Of a DNA stretch of 64,000 nt, positions 1 through 8,880 are shown piece by piece. Within the stretch, counting starts at the first letter, position 1. Each line of letters begins with the position of its first letter. Source of the DNA: Actinomycetes bacterium (GTDB taxonomy: Bacteria > Actinomycetota > Acidimicrobiia > Acidimicrobiales > Ilumatobacteraceae). The notes under the pieces were generated by a model. The model made no database searches, was not told where the DNA came from, and was given only the letters and a program-made list of their open reading frames with translations. The stretch covers positions 23,666-87,665 of the forward strand of contig JAIXWJ010000025.1 of NCBI GenBank assembly GCA_027491335.1, written 5' to 3'. Position numbers and translations under genes: made by a program.

Positions 1-78
1 GAGAACCACGATGAGGGCGGCGAAGCCGATCGTGAGAAGCACCGCGGCCAGAACGATGGCCAACTCCCCCGCGCTCAT
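1..78 (-). CDS. Small membrane-anchored protein, N-terminal fragment
   Basis: Only the first 26 codons lie in the window; the gene runs off the left edge. The visible peptide begins MSAGELAIVLAAVLLTIGF and continues as one hydrophobic helix, so the protein is probably anchored by an N-terminal membrane segment. A strong ribosome site (AGGAGG, about 84-91) sits at good distance before the ATG and fixes the start. It begins 16 nt after the stop of rarA. In actinobacteria a DUF948-type membrane protein often follows rarA, and the visible helix fits that, but the identification rests mainly on position. Confidence 0.6.
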   Translation of the reverse strand, partial: MSAGELAIVLAAVLLTIGFAALIVVL

Positions 79-94
79 GCCAAACCTCCTGCGG

Positions 95-1396
95 TCATGA
101 TGAATGTTCCTCTCCGTCGACGCGTCGATTCTCGCTCATTCGCCGTTCCACCTCGCGCTCGCGCCCGTGATGACTCGGCTCGTACCACACCCGGTCGACC
201 AGCACATCGGGGAGATACTGCTGATCCACCCAACCGGATTCCTCGTCATGAGGGTACCGGTACCCGACGCCATGCCCGATTTCGGAGGCACTCGAATAAT
301 GAGCATCGCGTAGGTGGGCCGGCACCTCTCCGACCGAACCATTACGAATGTCCGTACGCACGTTCCAGATCGCCAGGGCCGCCCGGTTGCTCTTGGGGGC
401 GGTGGCGAGGTGGATCGCGGCCTGGCTCAAGTTGAGCTGGGCCTCCGGGAGACCCACGTGTTCGACGGCGTGAGCCGCGGCCACGGCGACCAACAATGCG
501 GTGGGATCGGCCAGGCCCACGTCCTCGCTGGCGAAGATGATCATGCGCCGAGCGATGAACCGCGCGTCGTCGCCGGCTTCGAGCATCCGCCCCAAGTAGT
601 AGACCGCCGCCTGGGGGTCGCTTCCGCGCATGCTCTTGATGAAGGCGCTGACGATGTCGTAGTGGTCGTCGCGGCCGTAGCGCAGGGCGCTGGTACCGAG
701 CGCGGCTTCGACGTGATCCAGGTCCACCGCGTTCGGATGGGCGAGCGCGGCGGCCACCTCGAGAGACGTGAGCACCTGTCGGCCGTCACCTCCGGCGCGA
801 TCGACGAGCAACTCGATGGCGTCCTCGTTGGCCGTCGTTCCGATGGCCGAGAGTCCACGTCGCACGAGCGTGGCCACGGCATCTCGCGACAACGGTTCCA
901 GACGGAACAGCGTGCTGCGTGAACGCAGTGGTGCGTTCACCTCGAAAAAGGGATTCTCGGTGGTCGCTCCGATCAAGGTCAACGTTCCGTCTTCGACCGC
1001 CGGCAGGAGCGCATCCTGCTGAGCCTTGGAGAATCGATGGATTTCGTCGAGGAACAAGATGGTTCCTTGCCCATGCATGCCCAGTCGCTGACGCGCTTCC
1101 TCGATGACCTCGCGCACATCCTTCACGCCGGCGGTCACGGCGCTCAGTTGGGCGAAGTGCCGTCGTGTCGTTCCGGCCACGGCCAGGGCCAACGTGGTCT
1201 TGCCGGTTCCCGGCGGACCCCAGAAGATCGCGCTGCTCAACTTGTCCTGTTCGACGAGACGGCGCAATGGTCGGCCGGGCCCGACGAGGTGTTCCTGCCC
1301 GACCACGTCGTCGATCGACGATGGACGCATACGGGCGGCCAGTGGCGCCTGCTCGCGCAACCGCTCCTCGGCGGCGGCGCTGAAGAGGTCGCTCAC
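95..1396 (-). CDS. rarA: Replication-associated recombination protein A (RarA/MgsA), AAA+ ATPase
   Basis: Predicted 433-residue AAA+ ATPase of the clamp-loader-like RarA family, which acts at stalled replication forks. The sequence shows Walker A GPPGTGKTT and Walker B FLDEIHRF, then a sensor region GATTENPFF, and the family-typical C-terminal half with GSDPQAAVYYLGRML and IIFASEDVGLADP. Length matches the family. I place the start at a GTG giving VSDLFSAAAEERLREQ; this GTG overlaps the stop of the upstream Nudix gene as GTGA, implying translational coupling. Thirty further in-frame codons upstream lie inside the Nudix gene and are unlikely to be used. Confidence 0.95.
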   Translation of the reverse strand: MSDLFSAAAEERLREQAPLAARMRPSSIDDVVGQEHLVGPGRPLRRLVEQDKLSSAIFWGPPGTGKTTLALAVAGTTRRHFAQLSAVTAGVKDVREVIEEARQRLGMHGQGTILFLDEIHRFSKAQQDALLPAVEDGTLTLIGATTENPFFEVNAPLRSRSTLFRLEPLSRDAVATLVRRGLSAIGTTANEDAIELLVDRAGGDGRQVLTSLEVAAALAHPNAVDLDHVEAALGTSALRYGRDDHYDIVSAFIKSMRGSDPQAAVYYLGRMLEAGDDARFIARRMIIFASEDVGLADPTALLVAVAAAHAVEHVGLPEAQLNLSQAAIHLATAPKSNRAALAIWNVRTDIRNGSVGEVPAHLRDAHYSSASEIGHGVGYRYPHDEESGWVDQQYLPDVLVDRVWYEPSHHGREREVERRMSENRRVDGEEHSS

Positions 1397-1848
1397 GGGA
1401 GGATCCGCGAAAACGCGCGGGCGTAGGCGTCGCGCCGGAACTCGACCACGTGAGCCACGAGGTGATGCGGGTCCATCCAGCGCCATGCGCCGAACTCGTG
1501 CATGTCGGGTCGAGGCTCGACCTCATCATCGAGAACTCCGAACAGGAACCACTTCTGGATCTGTCCGCGACGCTTGTGACCCTCGTGAGTTCGCTCGCGA
1601 ATGTGTGGTGGCCACTCGTAGGCGATCCACTCCGGCAATTCGAGCACGAGTCGCACGTGCTCGATGGTGAGTCCGGTCTCCTCGCGCAGTTCGCGCCACG
1701 CCGCTTCCACGGGCTCCTCGCCGGTGTCCAGCCCACCCTGGGGCAACTGCCAGGCACCCGGAGTGTCGACTCGTTCGAACGCCATGATGTCGCCGTTCTC
1801 ACGACGAACGATCAGCGCGACTCCGGCGCGGAACTGTTGGGTACCCAT
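1393..1848 (-). CDS. Nudix hydrolase, RppH/Ap4A-pyrophosphatase type
   Basis: 151 residues, one Nudix domain. The Nudix box reads GGLDTGEEPVEAAWRELREE followed by TGL, with all catalytic glutamates. N-terminal FRAGVALIVRRENGDIMAFE and the QLPQGGLD segment resemble bacterial RppH (RNA 5'-pyrophosphohydrolase) and dinucleoside polyphosphate hydrolases. Which substrate is used cannot be decided from sequence alone. It lies 9 nt after aspS and its stop overlaps the rarA start, so it belongs to the hisS-aspS-nudix-rarA operon. Confidence 0.85.
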   Translation of the reverse strand: MGTQQFRAGVALIVRRENGDIMAFERVDTPGAWQLPQGGLDTGEEPVEAAWRELREETGLTIEHVRLVLELPEWIAYEWPPHIRERTHEGHKRRGQIQKWFLFGVLDDEVEPRPDMHEFGAWRWMDPHHLVAHVVEFRRDAYARAFSRILP

Positions 1849-1857
1849 GAGCCGCGA

Positions 1858-3612
1858 TCAGGTCTTGGGTGGGAGCGTTCGGATACCGAGTTCGTCCAGT
1901 TGCTTGGCCTCGGCGCGCGTGGGCGCGTTGGTCATCGGATCCTGGCCACTTTGGGTCTTGGGGAACGCGATGACCTCGCGGATGTTCTCCTCGCCGGCCA
2001 GGATCGCCACCAGACGATCGAGACCGAAGGCGAAGCCTCCGTGCGGCGGTGCGCCGTACGTGAAGGGCTTCAGGAAGAAGCCGAACTTGCGGTTCGCCTC
2101 CTCCTCGCTGATGCCGAGAGCCGTGAACACCTTGCGCTGCATTTCGGGTTCGTGGATACGGATGCTTCCCGACCCCAGTTCCCATCCGTTGAGCACGAGG
2201 TCGTACGCCAGGGCGCGCACCGACATGGGGTCGGTTTCGAACTTGTCCATGTCGTCGGGATGCGGACGGCAGAACGGATGGTGACCCGGCTTGGGTCGCC
2301 CGGATTCCTTGTCGACACCCACGAACAACGGGAACTCGACGACCCACACGTAGCGATACGGACCCTGATGCACGGGCGGACGGCCGAGGTCGTTGCGCAG
2401 CTGCCCGAGCACCTCGCAGGTGGTCATCCATTCGTCGGCGACGATGAGAATGAGGTCACCGGTCTCGGCGCCGAACGTGGACGTGAGAGCGCTCTGCTCG
2501 GCTTCGGTGAGGAACTTGGCCACCGGTGACTCGTAGCCCTCGGCGGTCTTCTTCAGCCACACGAGACCCTTGGCGCCCATCTTCTTGGCCTTGTCGGTGA
2601 GCTGATCGAGTTTGTTGCGACCGAACTCCTCGGCGCGGCCGGACGCCTTGATTCCCTTGATGCTGGTGGCTCCGGCGAAGGCCTTGAACTCGGTGGCGGA
2701 AAAGATGGACGTCAGCTCGTGCAATTCCATTCCGAATCGCAGGTCGGGCTTGTCGACGCCGAAACGATCCATTGCGTCGCGCCACGTGATGCGCTCGATC
2801 GGGGACGGGCGCTCGCCGGTGACGGCTTCGGCCGCCGATAGAACGGCTTCACTGATCGCGGCCAGCACGTCATCCTGATTCACGAAGCTCATCTCGGCGT
2901 CGAGCTGCATGAATTCGTACTGACGGTCAGCGCGCAGGTCCTCGTCGCGCAGACAACGCGCGATCTGGTAGTAGCGGTCGATTCCGGCCACCATGAGCAA
3001 CTGCTTGAACAATTGCGGGCTCTGCGGAAGCGCGTAGAACGAGCCGGGCTCTTTGCGCGACGGCACCAGGAACTCGCGCGCGCCCTCGGGCGTGGAGGGA
3101 ACGAGCATCGGAGTCTCGACCTCCACGAAACCTTGGCGTTCCATGGCCGATCGCACCGCGGAGTTCACCTTGGCGCGGGTGCGAATGTTGCGCTGCATGC
3201 GCTCGCGGCGAATGTCGAGGTAGCGATACTGCAAACGCACGTTCTCGTCCACTTCGTCGGCGCGCTGATCGACGGGGAACGGCGGCGGCTCGGCCGAGCG
3301 AAGCACCTCCACGACGCACTCGCCGATCTCCACCGTGCCGGTGGCGATGTTGCCGTTCACCGTGCCTTCGGGTCGCGGACGAACGACGCCCGTCACTCGC
3401 ACCACGTACTCACTGCGCACATCGACTCCGTTGTCGATGACGCACTGAACGATGCCGGTGTGATCGCGCAAGTCGACGAACGCCAACTTGTCGCCGTGCT
3501 CGCGACGCTTGGCGACCCAACCGCACACCGAGACGGTGGTGCCGATGAGGCCGTCACCGATCTCCGCGCACATGTGGGTTCGCATTGACGTCTGACGATT
3601 CGATGTGCTCAT
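1858..3612 (-). CDS. aspS: Aspartyl-tRNA synthetase
   Basis: 584-residue class II synthetase charging tRNA-Asp in the cytoplasm. N-terminal OB-fold anticodon-binding domain (CGWVAKRREHGDKLAFVDLR, about 30-50), then motif 2 region YQIARCLRDEDLRADRQYEF, a bacterial-type GAD insertion domain, and motif 3 GFAFGLDRLVAIL near the C terminus. Length is normal for the bacterial type. The start ATG overlaps the hisS stop as ATGA, so the two synthetases are translationally coupled. Whether the enzyme also charges tRNA-Asn (non-discriminating type) is not something I can read from the sequence. Confidence 0.97.
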   Translation of the reverse strand: MSTSNRQTSMRTHMCAEIGDGLIGTTVSVCGWVAKRREHGDKLAFVDLRDHTGIVQCVIDNGVDVRSEYVVRVTGVVRPRPEGTVNGNIATGTVEIGECVVEVLRSAEPPPFPVDQRADEVDENVRLQYRYLDIRRERMQRNIRTRAKVNSAVRSAMERQGFVEVETPMLVPSTPEGAREFLVPSRKEPGSFYALPQSPQLFKQLLMVAGIDRYYQIARCLRDEDLRADRQYEFMQLDAEMSFVNQDDVLAAISEAVLSAAEAVTGERPSPIERITWRDAMDRFGVDKPDLRFGMELHELTSIFSATEFKAFAGATSIKGIKASGRAEEFGRNKLDQLTDKAKKMGAKGLVWLKKTAEGYESPVAKFLTEAEQSALTSTFGAETGDLILIVADEWMTTCEVLGQLRNDLGRPPVHQGPYRYVWVVEFPLFVGVDKESGRPKPGHHPFCRPHPDDMDKFETDPMSVRALAYDLVLNGWELGSGSIRIHEPEMQRKVFTALGISEEEANRKFGFFLKPFTYGAPPHGGFAFGLDRLVAILAGEENIREVIAFPKTQSGQDPMTNAPTRAEAKQLDELGIRTLPPKT

Positions 3613-4862
3613 GACAGGACTTTCCTCAATGTGGTGATCAGTTCGGTGCGGGGGATGCTGGTTTGCTCTCCCCCGTCGCGCAGGGGTCGAACGACCGCCG
3701 TTCCGGCGGCGGCCTCGTCGGAGCCGATGATGACCGCGACGCTGGCACCGCTGCGGTCGGCGGCCTTCATTTGGCTCTTCATGGAACGATTCTCGAAAGC
3801 TCGATCGGCGCTGATTCCGGCGGCGCGAAGTTGATCGGTGACGGTGAGGGCGTGCAGTCCCCCGGTGGTGTCGACGACGAACACGTCGACACCTTGTTCG
3901 TGGGCGGCGAACACGCCTTCGTCGTCGCAGGCGAGCAACGTGCGATCGAGACCGATGGCGAAACCGACGCCCGGTGTGGCCGGGCCACCGAGGTCTTCGA
4001 CCAGCCCGTCGTAGCGACCGCCACCACCGAGTGCGTTCTGCGCCGAGTCGAGGGTTCCACCGACGTATTCGAAGGTGGTGAGTCGGTAGTAATCGAGTCC
4101 CCGAACGAGGCGCTCGTTCACGACGAAGGGAATGTCGAGGGCGCGAAGTCCGTCGAGCACCGCGGCGAAGCTGGCGCGCGCGGTCTCGCTGTGGAAGTCG
4201 GCGATGCGTGGCGCCGACGCGATCACGTCGGCATCCGCCGGACGTTTGGAGTCGAGGACCCGCAAGGGGTTCTTGGACAGGGTGACGCGGCTCTCGGGAG
4301 TGAGGCGATCGATGTTGGCCTCGAAATACTCGCGCAGTGCCGCCACGAAGGCCGTGCGGTCGGCCGGCTCACCGAGGCTGTTCACCATCAACGTGACCTG
4401 GCCGAGTCCGAGCGTCCGGAAGAAGCGCCACCCGAGAGCGATCACTTCGACGTCGAGGTACGGGTCGTCCGGTCCCAGTACCTCGATGCCCACCTGGTCG
4501 AACTGGCGGTAACGCCCACGCTGGGGTTTCTCGTAACGGAAATTCGGGCCGGCGTACCAGACCTTCCAGGGAGTGGCCGGTCGATGTTGGACGAAGGCGC
4601 GACACACACTGGCCGTCTGTTCGGGGCGCAGGGCCACGTGGCGCTCTCCCTTGTCGACGAAGTCGTACATCTCCTTGGTGACCACGTCCGTGGCTTCGCC
4701 GACGCGATGGAAGACGCCGATGTCCTCCAGGAGAGGGGGAACCACCTGTCCGTATCCGGCGGCCGAGACCGTCTCATCGAAGGTGCGCACGAATCGCCTC
4801 CAGCGGGCCGACTCGGGGGGCAACACGTCCCGCATTCCGGGACTGGTCTGGAACTCGGGCAC
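3609..4862 (-). CDS. hisS: Histidyl-tRNA synthetase
   Basis: 417-residue class II synthetase. Evidence: N-terminal TSPGMRDVLPPES, motif 2 FRYEKPQRGRYRQFDQVG, histidine-binding segment RGLDYYRLTTFEYVG, and GVGFAIGLDRTL, followed by the C-terminal anticodon-binding domain. The start is GTG at 4862-4860. A -10 element TAGCCT lies six bases before it and there is no ribosome site, so the message should be leaderless. It heads the hisS-aspS-nudix-rarA operon. Confidence 0.97.
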   Translation of the reverse strand: MPEFQTSPGMRDVLPPESARWRRFVRTFDETVSAAGYGQVVPPLLEDIGVFHRVGEATDVVTKEMYDFVDKGERHVALRPEQTASVCRAFVQHRPATPWKVWYAGPNFRYEKPQRGRYRQFDQVGIEVLGPDDPYLDVEVIALGWRFFRTLGLGQVTLMVNSLGEPADRTAFVAALREYFEANIDRLTPESRVTLSKNPLRVLDSKRPADADVIASAPRIADFHSETARASFAAVLDGLRALDIPFVVNERLVRGLDYYRLTTFEYVGGTLDSAQNALGGGGRYDGLVEDLGGPATPGVGFAIGLDRTLLACDDEGVFAAHEQGVDVFVVDTTGGLHALTVTDQLRAAGISADRAFENRSMKSQMKAADRSGASVAVIIGSDEAAAGTAVVRPLRDGGEQTSIPRTELITTLRKVLS

Positions 4863-4868
4863 GGGCCA

Positions 4869-4874
4869 AGGCTA
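4869..4874 (-). promoter_or_regulatory. Leaderless -10 element of hisS
   Basis: TAGCCT on the minus strand, followed by TGGCCC and then the GTG start. A transcript starting 6-7 nt after a -10 box would begin on the start codon itself. No convincing -35 element was found. Confidence 0.6.
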
Positions 4875-4885
4875 CCGGCGTCGCT

Positions 4886-4902
4886 CGGGCCGAATTGGCC
4901 CG
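4886..4902. other. Inverted repeat between relA and hisS
   Basis: CGGGCC and GGCCCG flank a 5-nt loop, a perfect 6-bp stem. It lies just upstream of the hisS -10 box and downstream of the relA stop (4933). It could be a weak relA terminator, though no T-tract follows, or an operator for the hisS promoter. Confidence 0.35.
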
Positions 4903-4932
4903 AATGATGGTGCCGGAGAGGGTGTGGAGGGC

Positions 4933-7158
4933 CTATTCGTCGCCGTCGGGACGACCGGGTACCGATCGGAACGCGTCGTAGACGCCGTCGATGCGTTTGA
5001 TGGTGCGCAGGACGGATTCCAGATGTCCGGGGTCGGCCAACTCGAACTCGAAGTGCATCTTGGCCACCCGGTCGCCTCCGGTGTGGGTGCTGCACGCCAC
5101 GATGTTCACGTGTTGCTCCGACAGTGCGTTGGCGACGTCACGCAACAGGCGCGAACGGTCGAGCGCCACCACCTCCACACCGGCACGAAAGACGGTGCCG
5201 GTCGAGGAGCCGTCCCATTCGACGTCCACCAATCGCGACGACTGATCGTCGGCGAAAGAACCGGCGTTGGCACAGTCCGATCGGTGGACGCTGACGCCAC
5301 GACCCCGAGTGATGAAACCCATGATCTCGTCGCCGGGCACCGGCGTGCAGCATTTGGAGAGGCGCACGAGCACGTCGTCGAAACCTTCCACGTGGACACC
5401 GACGTTGTTGCCCTTGCGACGCAGCTCGGTCGGCCGGCGAACCGAAGCCGGGAGACGCTCGTCGGAATCGACGGACTGGAACCGCTGCGCCAACCGTTGG
5501 GCGACGGCGCGGGCTCCCACGTGACCCTCTCCGATGGCCGCGAGAAGAGTGTCGAGATCGGTGTAATTGAGCGCGGCCATCTCGGCCTCGATCTGCGGAC
5601 CCTCCATGACGCGGTTCACCGGTAGTCGTTCGCGTCGCAATTCGCGGGTGAGCTCTTCGCGCCCGGCTTCGATCAGGTCTTCGCGACGTTCGCGGGAGAA
5701 CCACTGCTTGATCTTGTTGCGGGCCTTGGGAGACGAAACGAACTCGAGCCACTCGCGCGAGGGGCTCGCCGTCTCGACCTTGGAGGTGAAGATCTCGCAC
5801 GTGTCGCCGCTCTTGAGTTGGTGCGTGAGCGGAACGAGTCGTCCGTTCACGCGCGCGCCGATGCAGGCGTTGCCGATCTCGGTGTGAACCGAATACGCGA
5901 AGTCGACCGGACACGATCCGAGGGGCAGTGCCACCACGCGCCCCTTCGGCGTGAACACGAAGATCTCGTCCTGGTCGAGGTCGGTCTTCAGGTTCTCCAT
6001 GAACTGCGCCGGATCGACCACCTCGCTCTGCCAGTCGATGATGCGGTTCAGCCAATCGATGTCGGGAGTCTCGGCGCCGTCCTTGTACGCCCAGTGGGCC
6101 GCCACTCCCCACTCGGCGCGCTGGTGCATCTCGCGCGTGCGGATCTGGATCTCGAGGGGCTTGCCTCCGGGCCCGATGACGGTCGTGTGGAGGCTTTGAT
6201 AGAGGTTGAACTTGGGCATGGCCACGTAGTCCTTGAAACGACCCACGATCGGCTTCCAACGCCCGTGAATGCATCCGAGAGCGGCGTAGCAGTCCTTGAC
6301 CGAATCGACGACCACGCGGATGGCGACGATGTCGAAGATCTCGTCGAACTCCTTGCCCTTCTGGATCATCTTTTCGTAGATGCTCCACAGGTGCTTTCCG
6401 CGTCCGGTGACGTCGGCGTCGATGTTCAACTCGGCCAGTTGCGCCCGAACGTCGGCCATGGCTTTGGCCAGATAGACGTCGCGCTCCGGGCTTCGGGTGC
6501 TGACCAAATGGTCGAGTTCGCTGTATCGCTTGGGGTACAGCGATGCGAAAGCCAAATCTTCCAGCTGTTGCTTGAGGCCCTGCATGCCGAGTCGATGCGC
6601 GAGGGGCGCGTAGATGTCGAGAGTCTCGGACGCGATGCGCTGTTGTTTGTCGACGGGCATCGCGGCGATGGTGCGCATGTTGTGCAGGCGGTCGGCCAAC
6701 TTGATGATGAGAACGCGCAGGTCCTTGGCCATGGCCACGAGCATCTTGCGCATGGTCGCGGCTTGTTGCGCCTCCTTGGAGTCGAACTGGATCCGCTCGA
6801 GCTTCGTGACGCCGTCGACGATGGCGGCCACCTCGGAGCCGAACTCGCGCTCGACGTCGGCGACCGTGATTTCGGTGTCCTCGACCGCGTCGTGCAACAA
6901 CGCGGCCGCCACGGTCGTCTCGTCGAGGCCGATGTCGGCCACGATCTTGGCCACCGCCAAGGGGTGGTTGATGTATCCCTCGCCACTCTTGCGCTTCTGT
7001 TGCGAGTGGGCCAGACGGGCGACCTCGAAGGCCTTGGTCATGGCGGCCGTTCCGGACTTGGGATGCCGACGCCGGAAGGATGCGATCACCGGGGACAACT
7101 CGTCGTTGGGCGAACCGCTCTGTCGTCTCCAGGGCAGGAGTCGGGTCACCGTGGCCAT
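4933..7158 (-). CDS. relA: Bifunctional (p)ppGpp synthetase/hydrolase Rel
   Basis: 741-residue stringent-response enzyme. The N-terminal HD hydrolase domain is intact (LLHDAVEDTEIT); the synthetase domain carries RFKDYVAMPKFNLYQSLHTT, whose RxKD form is the bifunctional type. A TGS domain (about 395-455), a conserved-cysteine segment (KCCTPVPGDEIMGF) and a C-terminal ACT domain follow, as in full-length Rel proteins. The enzyme makes and degrades (p)ppGpp in response to amino-acid starvation sensed on the ribosome. Start ATG at 7158 is preceded by GATAAT at six bases, so the mRNA is probably leaderless. Location after apt matches the mycobacterial order. Confidence 0.97.
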   Translation of the reverse strand: MATVTRLLPWRRQSGSPNDELSPVIASFRRRHPKSGTAAMTKAFEVARLAHSQQKRKSGEGYINHPLAVAKIVADIGLDETTVAAALLHDAVEDTEITVADVEREFGSEVAAIVDGVTKLERIQFDSKEAQQAATMRKMLVAMAKDLRVLIIKLADRLHNMRTIAAMPVDKQQRIASETLDIYAPLAHRLGMQGLKQQLEDLAFASLYPKRYSELDHLVSTRSPERDVYLAKAMADVRAQLAELNIDADVTGRGKHLWSIYEKMIQKGKEFDEIFDIVAIRVVVDSVKDCYAALGCIHGRWKPIVGRFKDYVAMPKFNLYQSLHTTVIGPGGKPLEIQIRTREMHQRAEWGVAAHWAYKDGAETPDIDWLNRIIDWQSEVVDPAQFMENLKTDLDQDEIFVFTPKGRVVALPLGSCPVDFAYSVHTEIGNACIGARVNGRLVPLTHQLKSGDTCEIFTSKVETASPSREWLEFVSSPKARNKIKQWFSRERREDLIEAGREELTRELRRERLPVNRVMEGPQIEAEMAALNYTDLDTLLAAIGEGHVGARAVAQRLAQRFQSVDSDERLPASVRRPTELRRKGNNVGVHVEGFDDVLVRLSKCCTPVPGDEIMGFITRGRGVSVHRSDCANAGSFADDQSSRLVDVEWDGSSTGTVFRAGVEVVALDRSRLLRDVANALSEQHVNIVACSTHTGGDRVAKMHFEFELADPGHLESVLRTIKRIDGVYDAFRSVPGRPDGDE

Positions 7159-7164
7159 GGGTCC

Positions 7165-7170
7165 ATTATC
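7165..7170 (-). promoter_or_regulatory. Leaderless -10 element of relA
   Basis: GATAAT on the minus strand, then GGACCC and the ATG. It departs from TANNNT at the first base but matches the spacing of the other start-proximal promoters here. Confidence 0.55.
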
Positions 7171-7185
7171 CCAGCCCGAGGCTGG
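7171..7185 (-). terminator. Hairpin between apt and relA
   Basis: CCAGCC and GGCTGG form a perfect 6-bp stem around a 3-nt loop, 30-odd bases after the apt stop and abutting the relA -10 box. There is no T-tract, so termination is uncertain; it could instead lie in the relA upstream promoter region. Confidence 0.35.
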
Positions 7186-7218
7186 TTCGTGTGCTGTCGT
7201 CCGGCGTTTGGTGTTCGT

Positions 7219-7725
7219 TCAGTACGTGATCAGGGATTCGACGGGAACGCCGCCGAGCTTGCGACGTCCGTCCAGGAACGCGAGTTCGAGCAGAACTCCG
7301 AGTCCGACCACCACGCCACCGAGTCCGGTGACCAGACGACACGTGGCCGCGGCCGTGCCACCCGTGGCCAGCACGTCGTCGACGACCAGGATCCGCTCAC
7401 CGGGATGCACCGCGTCGCGGTGTATCTCCAACTTGTCGGTGCCGTACTCGAGCTCGTACTCCTCGCGAGCGACCGCCCAGGGCAACTTGCCCGCCTTGCG
7501 CACCGGAACGAATCCGGCACCCAATTCCACGGCCACCGGAGCGCCCAGGATGAAACCGCGGGCCTCGACCCCCACGACGCGTTCGACACCGAGGGATCGG
7601 AAGCGGTCCGCCAGACCGACGATGGCCTCACCGAAGGCCGGACCGTTGCCGAGCAACGGCGTGATGTCGCGGAAGGTGACGCCGGGCGTGGGGTAATCCT
7701 CGATGGCGCGAATCAGGTGTTCCAT
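7219..7725 (-). CDS. apt: Adenine phosphoribosyltransferase
   Basis: 168 residues. The PRPP-binding motif VVDDVLATGGTA (about 114-125) and the N-terminal PTPGVTFRDITPLL are characteristic of Apt, which salvages adenine plus PRPP to AMP. Length is normal. A GAGG ribosome site precedes the ATG at proper spacing. It lies 12 nt after secF at the end of the yajC-secD-secF-apt operon; the same order occurs in mycobacteria next to rel. Confidence 0.95.
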   Translation of the reverse strand: MEHLIRAIEDYPTPGVTFRDITPLLGNGPAFGEAIVGLADRFRSLGVERVVGVEARGFILGAPVAVELGAGFVPVRKAGKLPWAVAREEYELEYGTDKLEIHRDAVHPGERILVVDDVLATGGTAAATCRLVTGLGGVVVGLGVLLELAFLDGRRKLGGVPVESLITY

Positions 7726-7737
7726 TGCGAGCCTCGT

Positions 7738-8880
7738 TCAGCGCCGGCGCTTCTTGCGCGGTCGGGGCGGGTGCGTGAGCAACGCCCCCGGAGTGACGTT
7801 GGCCGATGGTGCCGTGTGTTCGTCGGCCTGAACCTGGCGACGAACGTTCTTCAGTCCGCTCGACGTGCCGGTCACGACCATGTGCTCCAACTCCGCGCCG
7901 GTCGAGTGCAGGCCCCGAAGATTCTTGAAACGCGGCTCGCGCTCCTTCAGCACCGCCAACAAGGGCGAGGCCACGAAGATGGAGGAATAGCTGCCGATCG
8001 AGAGGCCCACGAGCAACGCCACGGCGAACTCGCGCAAGGCGACGGCGCCGAACACTCCGGAGCCCAACACGAGCAACGAGATGACGGGAAGCACGGCCGC
8101 CAGGCTCGTGTTGAGCGATCGCATCAACACCTGGTTCATGGAGACGTTGGTGATGTCGGCCATTCCCGTGCGGGTGGCGGCGAAGCGCTCGATGTTGTCC
8201 TGCACCTTGTCGAACACCACGATCGTGTCGTACAGGGAGAATCCGAGAATGGTGAGGAAGGCCACCACGGTTGCCGGGGTCACCTCGAACCTGAAGATCG
8301 AGTAGATACCCACGCTGATGAGAACGTCATGGAGCATCGCCGCGATGGCGGCCACGGCCATACGCCACTCGAAGCGCCACGCGATGTAGAGCGAGACCAG
8401 CACGAGGAACACCACGAGGGCGCGAACGGCCTTCTCGGTGATGGAGCGACCCCACGACGAGCTGACGGAGCTGACCGACACGTCGTTCACGTCGACTCCG
8501 GCGGCCTCGGCCAGGGCCGCTTGAACCGCCGAACGCACCTCGGTGGTTTGATCCCCCACCTGAATGCGGATGGACTCGACGTCTCCGCTCTTGAGCGTCT
8601 GGATCTTGGCGTTGGCCACCTCGACGCCGTTCTCCTCCACCACGTCCCGGGCTTCGTCGGTGCCGAACGTCGACGAGGCCGGAACCTGCCACGCCACGCC
8701 ACCTTCGAAGTCGATGCCCAGGTTCAAGCCCGAGGTGAGCAAAGAAACCAGAGTGACGATCACGAGCAACCCCGAGAAAAGGAACCCGTAGCGACGCCGA
8801 CCGTAGAAGTCGATGGAGGTCTCTCCGTGGTACAGCCGTCCGAGGATCCCTCGGCGATTGGCGGGTCGTGTGTCGCTCAT
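7738..8880 (-). CDS. secF: Protein translocase subunit SecF
   Basis: About 380 residues; membrane partner of SecD in the accessory Sec complex, which uses the proton gradient to help release exported proteins. The first membrane segment follows RRRYGFLFSG; LGIDFEGGVAWQVP is the conserved entry to the extracytoplasmic domain; SLYDTIVVFDKVQDN and NTSLAAVLPVISLLVL mark the C-terminal SecD/SecF membrane core. The basic C terminus (RKKRRR) is cytoplasmic. The ATG overlaps the secD stop as ATGA. A long in-frame extension upstream lies inside secD and is not used. Confidence 0.95.
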   Translation of the reverse strand: MSDTRPANRRGILGRLYHGETSIDFYGRRRYGFLFSGLLVIVTLVSLLTSGLNLGIDFEGGVAWQVPASSTFGTDEARDVVEENGVEVANAKIQTLKSGDVESIRIQVGDQTTEVRSAVQAALAEAAGVDVNDVSVSSVSSSWGRSITEKAVRALVVFLVLVSLYIAWRFEWRMAVAAIAAMLHDVLISVGIYSIFRFEVTPATVVAFLTILGFSLYDTIVVFDKVQDNIERFAATRTGMADITNVSMNQVLMRSLNTSLAAVLPVISLLVLGSGVFGAVALREFAVALLVGLSIGSYSSIFVASPLLAVLKEREPRFKNLRGLHSTGAELEHMVVTGTSSGLKNVRRQVQADEHTAPSANVTPGALLTHPPRPRKKRRR